Assembly (NCBI RefSeq): GCF_014651675.1
Contig: NZ_BMXI01000009.1
Location: 169,879-233,878, forward strand
From: Roseibacillus persicicus
Lineage (GTDB): Bacteria; Verrucomicrobiota; Verrucomicrobiia; Verrucomicrobiales; Akkermansiaceae
DNA: 64,000 bases
Direction: 5' to 3'
Shown here in pieces: positions 25,813 to 33,644 of the stretch; position 1 is the stretch's first letter; each line of letters starts with the position of its first letter. The notes beneath the pieces were generated by a model. It was given only the letters and a program-made list of their open reading frames with translations. It made no database searches and was not told the DNA's origin. Position numbers and translations under genes: made by a program.

Positions 25813-27243
25813 TTAAGATTCTTCTAACTGTGGATCACGCTGTTGTTCGAAAATTGTTCCATCGTTACCTGCGTGTATCACACCAAGCCGCATAATTTCG
25901 TCAATTAGGCGTTCATGATCCATTGAAGGTCTTAACCAAGGTTCGAAACTTCCGTCACGCTGAGGGGCTCGGTCGGGTCTTTGGGCGGGCCACCAGTTAT
26001 TGTTGCATTTAAGAAAGTCAGCCTGCCAAGGGAGTGCCATGAGAGCGGTCAAATCACCGGCTTCGAGCTTGGAGTGATCTAATCGATACTCGAACTTGGG
26101 GCTGTCTTCATATATTTCAGAAGCCAACATGTTGACTCCTGCCTCGATACCTGGGAAAAAGCCCTGCCCAATGGCTGTATCTAAAACCGCTCGAGTCATT
26201 TCATCCGATTGATTTACTTGTGGTAAATTTGCTGTATCGAAATCTCCAGAAGCCCAGAGGGCCAACGCATCATTTTGCCATTCACGGAATGTAAAATTCT
26301 GTAGAGCTTCGAACTGTCCAATAGCATCGAGAATTCGTTTAGTCTGTTGACGTAAGCCTTGCGCAGCTGGCGAAGGATCTGACAGCTGTTCCCAGTCTTC
26401 GCTAATGGCTCCCCACAATGGAGAATTGTTAACATGTTGATGACTGACTGCCCGTTCAATAATGGGGCGAATATCGGCTTCAAAATTTGGCCTTTCTGTG
26501 CGATTAATCCATCCTTCGTCTAGAGCTACCTGCTGAATGACATCGTATAATGTGACAATCGGGATGGCTGCTGGGGCGAAGTCAGGTGGGCCAATAATTA
26601 CCCAAGAGGGAGATGCTGTCTCTTGGGTTCCATCTGCAAGCTCAATAATAGCCGTAACAGGGCCATCGCACGTGTCATCTATCCAGCCTGGATTGTTGTA
26701 AAAATCTTCGATGCGTTCCCCAGGTGTTCCAGCTGCTTCAGCCACTCCTTCTCCGCCAAGGACAACTAGGCGCCCTTGTGAATCAGAAAAAATCTCGCCC
26801 AATTTAATAGGGGTCTCTTGGTAATTTCCTTTGAGCTCGGCTGAAGTTGTCGTACCATCCACGTTTGCCGAAGCTTTGATTACTCTGTCGTCGCGTCCAT
26901 CTGCCACCGGGATCGGCATTGAAGCGGGAAAGTCTAAGGGGGCATTTGGCCGTTCGACAGCGTCCTTCTTGTTAGTCAGAGAAACGCTCCACTTGACGAT
27001 CGCTCCGGCAGGAAGTTGAGCAGGTCTAGGATCCCCCTCTTCAGGAATCTCAAACAAAGTAAATCGTGAACCTTGTCGTTTTACTTTATACTCATCGTCT
27101 TTAAATTTGGTGACTGGAGTATCTTGGCCGTCATTGTTAACCTCAATTCCAGTTAAGTCTTTAGTTTCTGGACTGAGAAAATAACTATCTGCACTATTTC
27201 CTAAGCGGGAAATACCTATTGGTGGGTAAATTGCATATTTCAT
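25813..27243 (-). CDS. LodA/GoxA-like (CTQ oxidase family) protein, short form
   Basis: 476 residues. The opening IYPPIGISRLGNSADSYFLSPE and the C-terminal LMALPWQADFLKC (Cys near 413) followed by WWPAQRPD are signatures of the LodA-like family, whose studied members are amino-acid oxidases (lysine 6-oxidase, glycine oxidase) with a Cys-Trp quinone. It is clearly shorter than LodA (about 700 residues). The Cys is present, but I cannot place the partner Trp: the position before LGVI near the C-terminus is not Trp. It may be inactive, or a different branch. It overlaps the ferritin-like stop by four bases. Confidence 0.75.
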   Translation of the reverse strand: MKYAIYPPIGISRLGNSADSYFLSPETKDLTGIEVNNDGQDTPVTKFKDDEYKVKRQGSRFTLFEIPEEGDPRPAQLPAGAIVKWSVSLTNKKDAVERPNAPLDFPASMPIPVADGRDDRVIKASANVDGTTTSAELKGNYQETPIKLGEIFSDSQGRLVVLGGEGVAEAAGTPGERIEDFYNNPGWIDDTCDGPVTAIIELADGTQETASPSWVIIGPPDFAPAAIPIVTLYDVIQQVALDEGWINRTERPNFEADIRPIIERAVSHQHVNNSPLWGAISEDWEQLSDPSPAAQGLRQQTKRILDAIGQFEALQNFTFREWQNDALALWASGDFDTANLPQVNQSDEMTRAVLDTAIGQGFFPGIEAGVNMLASEIYEDSPKFEYRLDHSKLEAGDLTALMALPWQADFLKCNNNWWPAQRPDRAPQRDGSFEPWLRPSMDHERLIDEIMRLGVIHAGNDGTIFEQQRDPQLEES

Positions 27244-28664
27244 ATGATGTTTTCTTGTGGTTGAATTATTTCAGCCCGTTTTTGAGTGACTCCCTCAATG
27301 CTCTGCAATGGAATTGTTGCTAGGAAGTCATCGGGGAAAGTAGGGGATTGCTTAATTTCAAAAATTGCCGAAAGGCTTGTTGATTCAAGCTGTTCGTATC
27401 GTTGTAAAAATTCTGAATCAGATTGAGGCATTAATTCATTGTCGAGCCCATATGGAGGTCCCGCAAAAGAGTCGGAATTTTCACTTAGTGGAAGCTCTGA
27501 TATTTTCTTTGTCAAGACCCCAATAACCTTACTCATCTGCTCCCTACAAACATCAGAGATCATAGCTTGTCTCCTAACGTCAGCAACTGGTCTGCTGATC
27601 GCATAGGCAATGTCGACAAGCATCAATTCATATTGGACATTAAAAAGTCTTGCCCAGCTAGCTGCGTATGTTGCACTTATTCTCGTAGCGTTTGGATCCT
27701 CTGGAGCCATTTGACCATTTACGAATGGTGTACGAGGCAAGTCTTTAACATCTGAAGCGCCGTTCTCTAGGAAATCTATGTATGCGGTATAGAAACGGCT
27801 AAAATGAGAGTCCGAATCATCTGCACTAGCGGGGCCTTCTCCCTGCTCTGTTATGTCATCGAGTGCTTCTATCGCTTCATTATGATTTCTGACTTTTTTA
27901 ATAATAAGGTCTGCGGAAGCGGTCCACTCGTTTTCGTTGCTCACATAGCGGTCGATTGTTTGCGTATCTGCAAAATCTTCGGCTTTAAGATGATGCCCTG
28001 GCTTAAATCCCATCTCCACTGACAATGAAACTCGACCAATGGGAGCATCACTAGGTTGAAATATCCAACGGATGGCTGCATACAGAGCAAAAACTGGGTT
28101 GGGATCGATTTTATCAGCAATGAGGTCATTCTCCATCTGCTCAACCTTTTCTCGAATTGTTTGATCGAGAATTTTTTCTGGTTTTTCAACGACTGTGAAT
28201 TTTGCCAGAGTAGTCTTAGACACTTTTTCCAAGGTGAATGGCAAAGGATTGAAAGAGCTTTGCCTCCTTAGAAGATCGCGTCCCAAATGAATCTGAAACG
28301 GTGTTGATGACCCTTCGCGGCCAGTGAGAGCAAGTAGAAGATTTTGTACAGTAAGCAGATGGGCCATTTCTTCAACAGCGATATCGGTAATAGTTTTTCG
28401 TAACGATCCGACAACAGAGGCAGATGCATAGAGATACTGGACCATGAGTGCGTGTTCTACTTCGGCGGCTAACATTAGTAAACCGATTGCTTCTTCCTTT
28501 GGTGTTTTGGCTCCTTCTACCGTAGGGATTCCTACGGTAGCCAATACTTGGGCAAGGTGCTCTTCGTTACCGAGGAGAAATTCATTCTCTTTGATCGTCG
28601 GGCCAAGGTCATTTAGCGCTTTGAACTGATCAGGCTGACGCCATTGAACTCTAGGTATTACCAT
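27240..28664 (-). CDS. Ferritin-like domain protein (VioB-type, iminophenyl-pyruvate dimer synthase-like)
   Basis: 474 residues. The N-terminal third carries a ferritin-like four-helix signature: AAEVEHALMVQYLYA near 70 and IAVEEMAHLLTVQNLLLAL near 100 give paired E/ExxH metal ligands. The rest continues as in the ferritin-like domain found in VioB-type proteins, with helix PVADVRRQAMISDVCREQMSKVIGVL near 380. It is first in the minus-strand operon with LodA-like and LodB-like genes, coupled by an ATGA overlap, so the three likely act together on an amine or amino-acid-derived product. Start ATG 28664; the 165-base upstream gap probably holds the promoter. Confidence 0.7.
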   Translation of the reverse strand: MVIPRVQWRQPDQFKALNDLGPTIKENEFLLGNEEHLAQVLATVGIPTVEGAKTPKEEAIGLLMLAAEVEHALMVQYLYASASVVGSLRKTITDIAVEEMAHLLTVQNLLLALTGREGSSTPFQIHLGRDLLRRQSSFNPLPFTLEKVSKTTLAKFTVVEKPEKILDQTIREKVEQMENDLIADKIDPNPVFALYAAIRWIFQPSDAPIGRVSLSVEMGFKPGHHLKAEDFADTQTIDRYVSNENEWTASADLIIKKVRNHNEAIEALDDITEQGEGPASADDSDSHFSRFYTAYIDFLENGASDVKDLPRTPFVNGQMAPEDPNATRISATYAASWARLFNVQYELMLVDIAYAISRPVADVRRQAMISDVCREQMSKVIGVLTKKISELPLSENSDSFAGPPYGLDNELMPQSDSEFLQRYEQLESTSLSAIFEIKQSPTFPDDFLATIPLQSIEGVTQKRAEIIQPQENII

Positions 28665-28829
28665 TGCTAGAAATAATGAGTTATAAGAACGGGTAGTAAA
28701 GGAAATTTACGCAGATCTTGCCCCACCTCATTAGCGGGATGAATACTCTCGATGAACCTTGAAAGCCTCCATGAGAAAGTCGAAATCGTCATAACTTCGC
28801 ATAAATAACATACGTAGCGGTGAATTTTT

Positions 28830-30299
28830 CTATTCAGTGAACCAACTGGGAATCGATCCACTCGGATTTCTTGGGCTCAATTTGATTTTCTGAAATCTCT
28901 TGCTGGGGTGAACGATCACTGCTTGATGAGGGGCGAGTGACTCCAACTTTGTAGGATGAATTTTGAACTCTTGCTCCCGTCGTCGCGAAGTCGTTCGGGT
29001 CCCAAACGTCTTGCTGGAAATTGTTCGTTTCCAAATCCGCTTTTTTCCAATGAAATTGGCGCTCAGAGTTGCTCCTTCGTTTTCGGCAGCTGCAAAGATA
29101 AGGCGACTGCGGAGGTTAAGAGTGAGAACTTTTCGTTTTTTTTCACCAAGAATGGGGTCGGCTGAGATTTCCGACTGCATTCCGGCGATGATGCAGGCTC
29201 CGGCTTCGCGGATGCGGTCGGCGGCTTTGTGGTCGCTGAAGCCGTCTTCGGAGGCCGTGCAGAGGTCTTGGAATTCGTCTCCGACGAGAAGGAGGAGATT
29301 GTCTTGTTGGCGTTGTTCGGCGGTTTTATCGAAGCGGCGCAGGACGTGAAGATAGAAGAGAATCTTGAGGTAGGTCTGAAGATAGCGGCGTTCGGTGGCG
29401 AGAGCTTGGGGCATTCCCACCGTAAAGATTGTTCCTCTGTCGAGAGCGGAGAGGGAAGTCGTATTGGGCTCGTCGCTTGAGAAGACCTGGGCTAAGTCGG
29501 GGTGAATGAGAAATCCCAATTGAGTTTGTAGGGTGCCGATCACTCCGTCTCGCTGTTCATGTGATTGAGTGCCGGTGAAGGTTGTTTCAAAGAAGTCGAT
29601 GAGTTCATGTTCTTTCTCGGATGTGTCTCGACTCTGAAGCTCTTTGATGGCGGAGAGCGCAGCTTTGGGTGTGGTGAGGAGCTCGTAGGCACGTGTGATG
29701 GTGATTTTTTTGCCCAAGGCATCAAGTAGCTCAAAGGCATTGGCCAAAGCCAGCTGAGCCATGGGGCGAAAGAAGGCATGTTGTTTGCCTTCGGTGAGGC
29801 TGGCAACGATGTCGGATATGATCTTAGCGTGTGTTGTCCAAGAGAGGGATCGGTCGGAAAGGAGGTTGTAACGGTGAGTGGGTTTCCACTTGGTAGATGC
29901 ATCTGCGGGTTTAGTTGCGAGATGAACATGGTCGGTAGCTCGCCCATGGTGAGTGAGGAGTTCTCGGATGAAATGATGTTCGGTTCCCTTGCTTCCTAGC
30001 ACAAGTCCGCCCCAGTCAGGAACGTTTTGGGTGATTTGAACTAAAATGGGGTTGAGACCCGAAGTTGTCTTGCCGGATCCGGTGTCACCAGTAATGAGAA
30101 AGTGTCTGCAAAATTCCTCACGAGTCCAAGTGAGAGAACCAATACGCAGGATAACCTTGCGCTTCTTTTTCCCGATGAATTGCAGAAACCCGAGTCCTGC
30201 TCCAGCTGCTGCAGAAACCCAATGATAGGGCGGGGGAAGGTAGAGTGATCCCCCTACTCCCACGCTGGCAAAGGTGATTGCTCGGCAAAGGCGTTTCAT
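28830..30299 (-). CDS. VirD4/TraG-like conjugation coupling protein
   Basis: 489 residues. Two hydrophobic stretches near the N-terminus (about 8-45) anchor it; Walker A is GDTGSGKTT near 71-79, the Walker B region is LLLVGDEFQDL near 335, and the C-terminal IREAGACIIAGMQSEISA matches the TraG/TraD recognition domain. It docks relaxase-DNA complexes at the T4SS. It is shorter than VirD4 of Agrobacterium (about 650 residues) because the all-alpha domain is small. Coupled by overlap to the membrane protein upstream. Confidence 0.88.
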   Translation of the reverse strand: MKRLCRAITFASVGVGGSLYLPPPYHWVSAAAGAGLGFLQFIGKKKRKVILRIGSLTWTREEFCRHFLITGDTGSGKTTSGLNPILVQITQNVPDWGGLVLGSKGTEHHFIRELLTHHGRATDHVHLATKPADASTKWKPTHRYNLLSDRSLSWTTHAKIISDIVASLTEGKQHAFFRPMAQLALANAFELLDALGKKITITRAYELLTTPKAALSAIKELQSRDTSEKEHELIDFFETTFTGTQSHEQRDGVIGTLQTQLGFLIHPDLAQVFSSDEPNTTSLSALDRGTIFTVGMPQALATERRYLQTYLKILFYLHVLRRFDKTAEQRQQDNLLLLVGDEFQDLCTASEDGFSDHKAADRIREAGACIIAGMQSEISADPILGEKKRKVLTLNLRSRLIFAAAENEGATLSANFIGKKRIWKRTISSKTFGTRTTSRRREQEFKIHPTKLESLAPHQAVIVHPSKRFQKIKLSPRNPSGSIPSWFTE

Positions 30300-30742
30300 A
30301 GCGTGAAGAAGGAGAGTCCATAGCCGACTGCTCCACCCACGAGAAGAATAGTAGCCAGGAGGAGCCTTAAGCTTGGCCAGTTCTTGCTAGGAACCACTAA
30401 GGCCTGCAAAGTCTGTTTGAGTGCGAGTTCGTGATTTTCGAACCGTTCGGAGATACGCTTGAGATCTTCGTAAGAAGGGATGCTCTCCGAAACTGCTGCT
30501 TTCACCAACTTGCTCAAGCCCTCGTGGGTTTCGTTGATGGGGTTGGCTCCTGCCAGAATTTTCGCAATCTCGTCAGGAACCTCCTTGTAGAGCAAAGTCA
30601 TGAAGCCAATCGCTTCCAAGATGAGCAAAAACTCATCGTCATCAGGGACCGATTGAAAGCGAGCGACCAAGTGCAAAAATCGCTCCCGTCTTTCGACTGG
30701 AAGCAGTTCAGAGATGGACTCGAGTGTTGAAGTGTCAGCCAT
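30296..30742 (-). CDS. Tail-anchored membrane protein of unknown function
   Basis: 148 residues, helical, with one C-terminal membrane helix (LLLATILLVGGAVGYGLSFF). It lies between the ParA-like ATPase and VirD4 with four-base and one-base overlaps, so it probably works with conjugation or DNA delivery. No family recognised. Confidence 0.6.
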   Translation of the reverse strand: MADTSTLESISELLPVERRERFLHLVARFQSVPDDDEFLLILEAIGFMTLLYKEVPDEIAKILAGANPINETHEGLSKLVKAAVSESIPSYEDLKRISERFENHELALKQTLQALVVPSKNWPSLRLLLATILLVGGAVGYGLSFFTL

Positions 30743-31476
30743 CAGTCTTGTGGAGGCAGTAGAATAGAAGACGCTTGTTCGAACCCTTCGTAGAGTTCGC
30801 GCTGATAACGTCTCGCTCGAACACGGTTCTTAGTGAGGCGAAGAAAGTCAGTTTTTACCTCGCCTTGAATCACCTTCTCAAGAGTGGCCGCTTGATTGCG
30901 AAGCTCGGCCTGAAACTCCTGAATCCGCGCCTGCATAGTCATGATGTGCGGAGAGAAAATTTCTTTGAATTCCGCGACCTTCGGTTCAGCGTGCCAATAC
31001 TTGAAATCGGAGCGAGGATTGAGTTGCTCATTGAGCACGATGAGATATTCGACGCGGTCTTGGAGCTGTGCTCCCCAGGTGAGAATCGATTGCACGGCAC
31101 CCGCGTCTTCGGTTGTCACTCCCACGGAGGTGAAGACGATGCCCTCCTCCTCGGCTTCTTCAAAGGCCTCGTCAAACCACTGGTAGGTGACCTCGCCAGC
31201 CCCTGCTCCCAAATCTGCTACCACGAGGTTCGTAGAATCCTCTCCGCAAATATCGAAGAATTCGTCCAATGCGCCCTCGCGGTGAACATCTAACTTGAGC
31301 GCCTCCGGAAAGAAGTTCTTCAAACCGCTCTTGTTCGTGTTCTCGATATCAAAATCGAGCAAGACAGGAGCGATGCCCTTTTCGTGATACCACTTGATGA
31401 GAGAATTTAGAATCTCCGTCTTCCCAACCCCGCCTTTACCTCCTTGCGTGAATACAACTCGCGTTTTTTCCTTCAT
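30742..31476 (-). CDS. ParA/MinD-type ATPase
   Basis: About 244 residues from ATG 31476, preceded by AAGGAG eight bases upstream; an extension to 31512 is not needed. The deviant Walker A is GGKGGVGKT (about 12-20), followed by LLDFDIENTNKS (switch I-like) and VVADLGAGAG near 92. The last part is helical and basic. The fold fits plasmid partition ATPases or the VirC1/TraL group that brings relaxosomes to the T4SS. Given the VirD4 neighbour and no visible ParB, the VirC1/TraL-like role is at least as likely as partition. Confidence 0.75.
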   Translation of the reverse strand: MKEKTRVVFTQGGKGGVGKTEILNSLIKWYHEKGIAPVLLDFDIENTNKSGLKNFFPEALKLDVHREGALDEFFDICGEDSTNLVVADLGAGAGEVTYQWFDEAFEEAEEEGIVFTSVGVTTEDAGAVQSILTWGAQLQDRVEYLIVLNEQLNPRSDFKYWHAEPKVAEFKEIFSPHIMTMQARIQEFQAELRNQAATLEKVIQGEVKTDFLRLTKNRVRARRYQRELYEGFEQASSILLPPQD

Positions 31477-31599
31477 GAAAATCTCCTTCTTCCTTTGGAA
31501 GCGGGAAAACACATGCGGAACCTCAGTGAGCGAAGTATTTGTCGCAATTTGACACCGAAGGACAAATCAGGCTGAATGCAGAGAGAAAGGATTTTTCAG

Positions 31600-31848
31600 A
31601 TGAATTGGAGTCTGACAGATGCCAAGCATCACCTTGCCGAGATTGTGAGCCTTGCTCTGACACAAGGTCCGCAGCGAGTCAGTCGGGGTGAAGACACTGT
31701 TGTCGTGATGGCTTGGGATGAATACGCGAAGTTGATTGATGAGAAGCCAAGCTTCAAGTCGCTCCTCATGGATGGTCCGGATTTTGAAGGGCTGGATCTC
31801 GAGCGTAGTCAATCGACTATGAGAGAGATCGAAGGAGCAGTGAACTGA
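31600..31848 (+). CDS. Phd/YefM-family antitoxin-like protein without toxin
   Basis: 82 residues from ATG 31600, which has AAAGGA eight bases upstream; an ATG at 31576 is a weaker choice. The pattern WSLTDAKHHLAEIVSLAL followed by VVVMAWDEYAKL is that of Phd/YefM DNA-binding antitoxins. No Doc or YoeB/RelE-type toxin follows before the AbrB gene at 31961, so it may be an orphan regulator or a remnant. Confidence 0.7.
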   Translation: MNWSLTDAKHHLAEIVSLALTQGPQRVSRGEDTVVVMAWDEYAKLIDEKPSFKSLLMDGPDFEGLDLERSQSTMREIEGAVN

Positions 31849-31960
31849 ATGGAGTGATGGAAGTAGTCCTCGGAGGCGTCATTGAGAGTTGAAGGAGAAA
31901 ATTTGCTTTTTTGTGTCCCATTTGGTAAAATAGGGGAGAAAAACGAAATAAGGAGAAATC

Positions 31961-32221
31961 ATGGAAACTTTGACCCTCAATGAAAAAGGCCAGATCACCA
32001 TTCCTGCGTCCTTGCGGAAGCAATTGGGAATCAGTGCAGGGAGTCAGATTCGGCTATTCTCAGAACCAGGCGAGAAGACGCTTCACCTCACTCCGACCGG
32101 CTCGATTAAAGATGCGTTCGGAATCCTTCCAAAGCCTAAAAAGGCGCTCACGATTGAGGAGATGAATGAGAAAATGGAAAAGGCCGTGGCCGAGGAGGTG
32201 ATGAGCTATGAGAGGGATTGA
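31961..32221 (+). CDS. AbrB-type antitoxin (VapB-like)
   Basis: 86 residues with an N-terminal SpoVT/AbrB swapped-hairpin domain (TLNEKGQITIPASLRKQLGISAGSQIRLF) and a helical tail that would bind the toxin. AAGGAG lies seven bases before the ATG. It overlaps the VapC start by 14 bases. Such antitoxins bind their own promoter. Confidence 0.85.
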   Translation: METLTLNEKGQITIPASLRKQLGISAGSQIRLFSEPGEKTLHLTPTGSIKDAFGILPKPKKALTIEEMNEKMEKAVAEEVMSYERD

Positions 32222-32603
32222 TACCAATGTTCTCGTGCGCTTTCTCATCCGAGACGATGAGAAGCAGGCCAAGCGCGCAGCGGAAATTTTGATGGAGGAA
32301 TGCACTCCTGAGAGTCCGGGTTTTCTAACAAACATAGTATTGGTGGAGCTTGTTTGGACCCTGTCCCGCATCTACCAATACACTCGGCCTCAAATCGTTT
32401 CCGCGATGCGTGCCCTTCTGAATTCCAAGGAGCTTCGCTTTGAGTCTCCAGATGAGTTACGTGCAGCATTGGAGCATTTTGAAGAGGGGAGAGCTGATTT
32501 TGCAGACTACCTCATTGGCTCGCTTGCCGTGAAGAATGGTTGCGAGGATACTCTAACTTTCGACAAGAAGGCCGCGAAGTTACCCTTCTTTTCTCGTGCT
32601 TAG
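32208..32603 (+). CDS. PIN-domain toxin (VapC-like)
   Basis: 131 residues with the PIN acidic residues visible: Asp of GIDTNVLVRFL (residue 5), Glu of VLVELVW near 46, Asp of ADFADYLIG near 99 and Asp of LTFDKKA near 117. The full set suggests an active RNase. Coupled to the VapB-like gene by overlap; a TA pair of this kind stabilises plasmids and ICEs. Confidence 0.88.
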   Translation: MRGIDTNVLVRFLIRDDEKQAKRAAEILMEECTPESPGFLTNIVLVELVWTLSRIYQYTRPQIVSAMRALLNSKELRFESPDELRAALEHFEEGRADFADYLIGSLAVKNGCEDTLTFDKKAAKLPFFSRA

Positions 32604-33188
32604 ACACAGTCCTTCCGCCTCCGGCGTGTGACCACTGGCCTCCGGCCTATGGTCAACTAGGAAAATCACATGGGTCTTTTCTTACCCCGTAGAAAGACTC
32701 AAAAGTCATTTGGAAATCTCGTTTGAGCCGATTGAAGGGTGTATTCGGCTCAATAATCTTTGTTTCATGAGCCGATTAGGTCGGAGGATCGGCTCACAAC
32801 CTCCACTCGGTGGCTCTTTAGCATCCTCGAACACTGATCCGAGGCTCCTCTACCATCCAGTGTTCGGAACCGAACTCCCTTCTATGGTAAGCAGCCTCAC
32901 CTCATCCTGCCCTTTGTGCGAACTACGTCCGCACAAAATTGGCCCTAAATCAATTCTCAGACCTGTGGTCATCAAAGCCGCCTCACTCTAGAAATTTCCT
33001 CCGCTTTGCCTGCTTGGGGGCAGTCTACGGAAATTTCCTTCACGAGTAAGGCGGGTATGCGTGAGTGGAAACTCAGCACCCAGCGTCGAGTTCGGCTCGG
33101 ATACTGTGGTTATGGGAATGGTCTCAGGCCAAGACACAATACCCCAAGCGCTCACGCGCTTGGGAAAGGGCGAAAAGATCAATCTCTC
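32604..33188. other. Hairpin-rich gene-free region, candidate origin of transfer
   Basis: I see no gene in this stretch, but at least six inverted repeats: TGACCA/TGGTCA around GGCCTCCGGCC (about 32627-32654, possible vapC terminator); GAGCCG/CGGCTC (32725-32751); GAGCCGAT/ATCGGCTC (32769-32795); CGAACACTG/CAGTGTTCG (32828-32866); TTTGTGCG/CGCACAAA (32913-32937); and CCCAAGCG/CGCTTGGG (33143-33164). GGAAATTTCC lies at 33029-33038 with a half copy at 32991. GGGTGTATTC near 32738-32746 resembles the start of the R388 nick region, a weak match. Position upstream of the MobF relaxase fits oriT. Confidence 0.5.
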
Positions 33189-33276
33189 TTCAAGGATCCT
33201 TCAAGGAAATTTCAAGTCGTTCTCAAGAGCCCTTCACCTCGTCTTCAAATGCTTTTCAAGACGATTTCAACGGGGC
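33189..33276. repeat. Helically phased 11-bp repeat array (eight units)
   Basis: TTCAAG or a close variant starts at 33189, 33200, 33211, 33222, 33233, 33244, 33255 and 33266, exactly 11 bp apart; a weaker ATCAAT at 33178 may be a ninth. Units are TTCAAG, TTCAAG, TTCAAG, CTCAAG, TTCACC, TTCAAA, TTCAAG, TTCAAC. Eleven bp is about one helical turn, so a protein could bind all units on one face. This resembles the 9-bp repeats with 2-bp gaps bound by StbA beside the R388 oriT. Confidence 0.75.
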
Positions 33277-33308
33277 GGCGAGCGTTTTTCTGCGCTTCCG
33301 ATGGCAGA

Positions 33309-33644
33309 GTGCAGGAAAACTTCCAACCCTATCAGGCGATCAACAAGAGCCGTTTGGAGCCGTGGCGAAATCAGATTGCCCAGATGCGTGGTCTCAACTG
33401 GCCCTATCTGAAGATCGCGCAATGGTTGGCTCAAAATACGGAAGTCTCCGTATCTTTTCAGGCCGTTCAGCAATTTTGCAAAGTGCGTGGGATCTTGAAA
33501 GGGGAGCAGTCTAAGCCCCCTCCTCCCGCAAGAACCACTTCAGTTCCTCCCAGAAGAATGCGCAAAAAATCCGCAACGAAGCTCTTTGAATACAACGAGT
33601 CTGACCAACCCATCGACCTCTCCAATCTAAAGCGAGAAAAATGA
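33309..33644 (+). CDS. Small helix-turn-helix protein upstream of the relaxase
   Basis: About 111 residues from a GTG at 33309. A longer reading from 33006 would run through the hairpins and the 11-bp array, so the short form is preferred, though its ribosome binding site is weak. The region SRLEPWRNQIAQMRGLNWPYLKIAQWLAQN...VSFQAVQQFCKVRG fits a helix-turn-helix, followed by a Pro/Lys-rich linker. It overlaps the relaxase start by four bases. It may bind the repeats upstream and serve as relaxosome accessory or autorepressor; this is inference. Confidence 0.55.
   Translation: MQENFQPYQAINKSRLEPWRNQIAQMRGLNWPYLKIAQWLAQNTEVSVSFQAVQQFCKVRGILKGEQSKPPPPARTTSVPPRRMRKKSATKLFEYNESDQPIDLSNLKREK

Noticed and set aside
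33006..33308. N-terminal extension of the helix-turn-helix protein
   Set aside because: It would be translated through hairpins and the 11-bp array; the domain is intact from GTG 33309.
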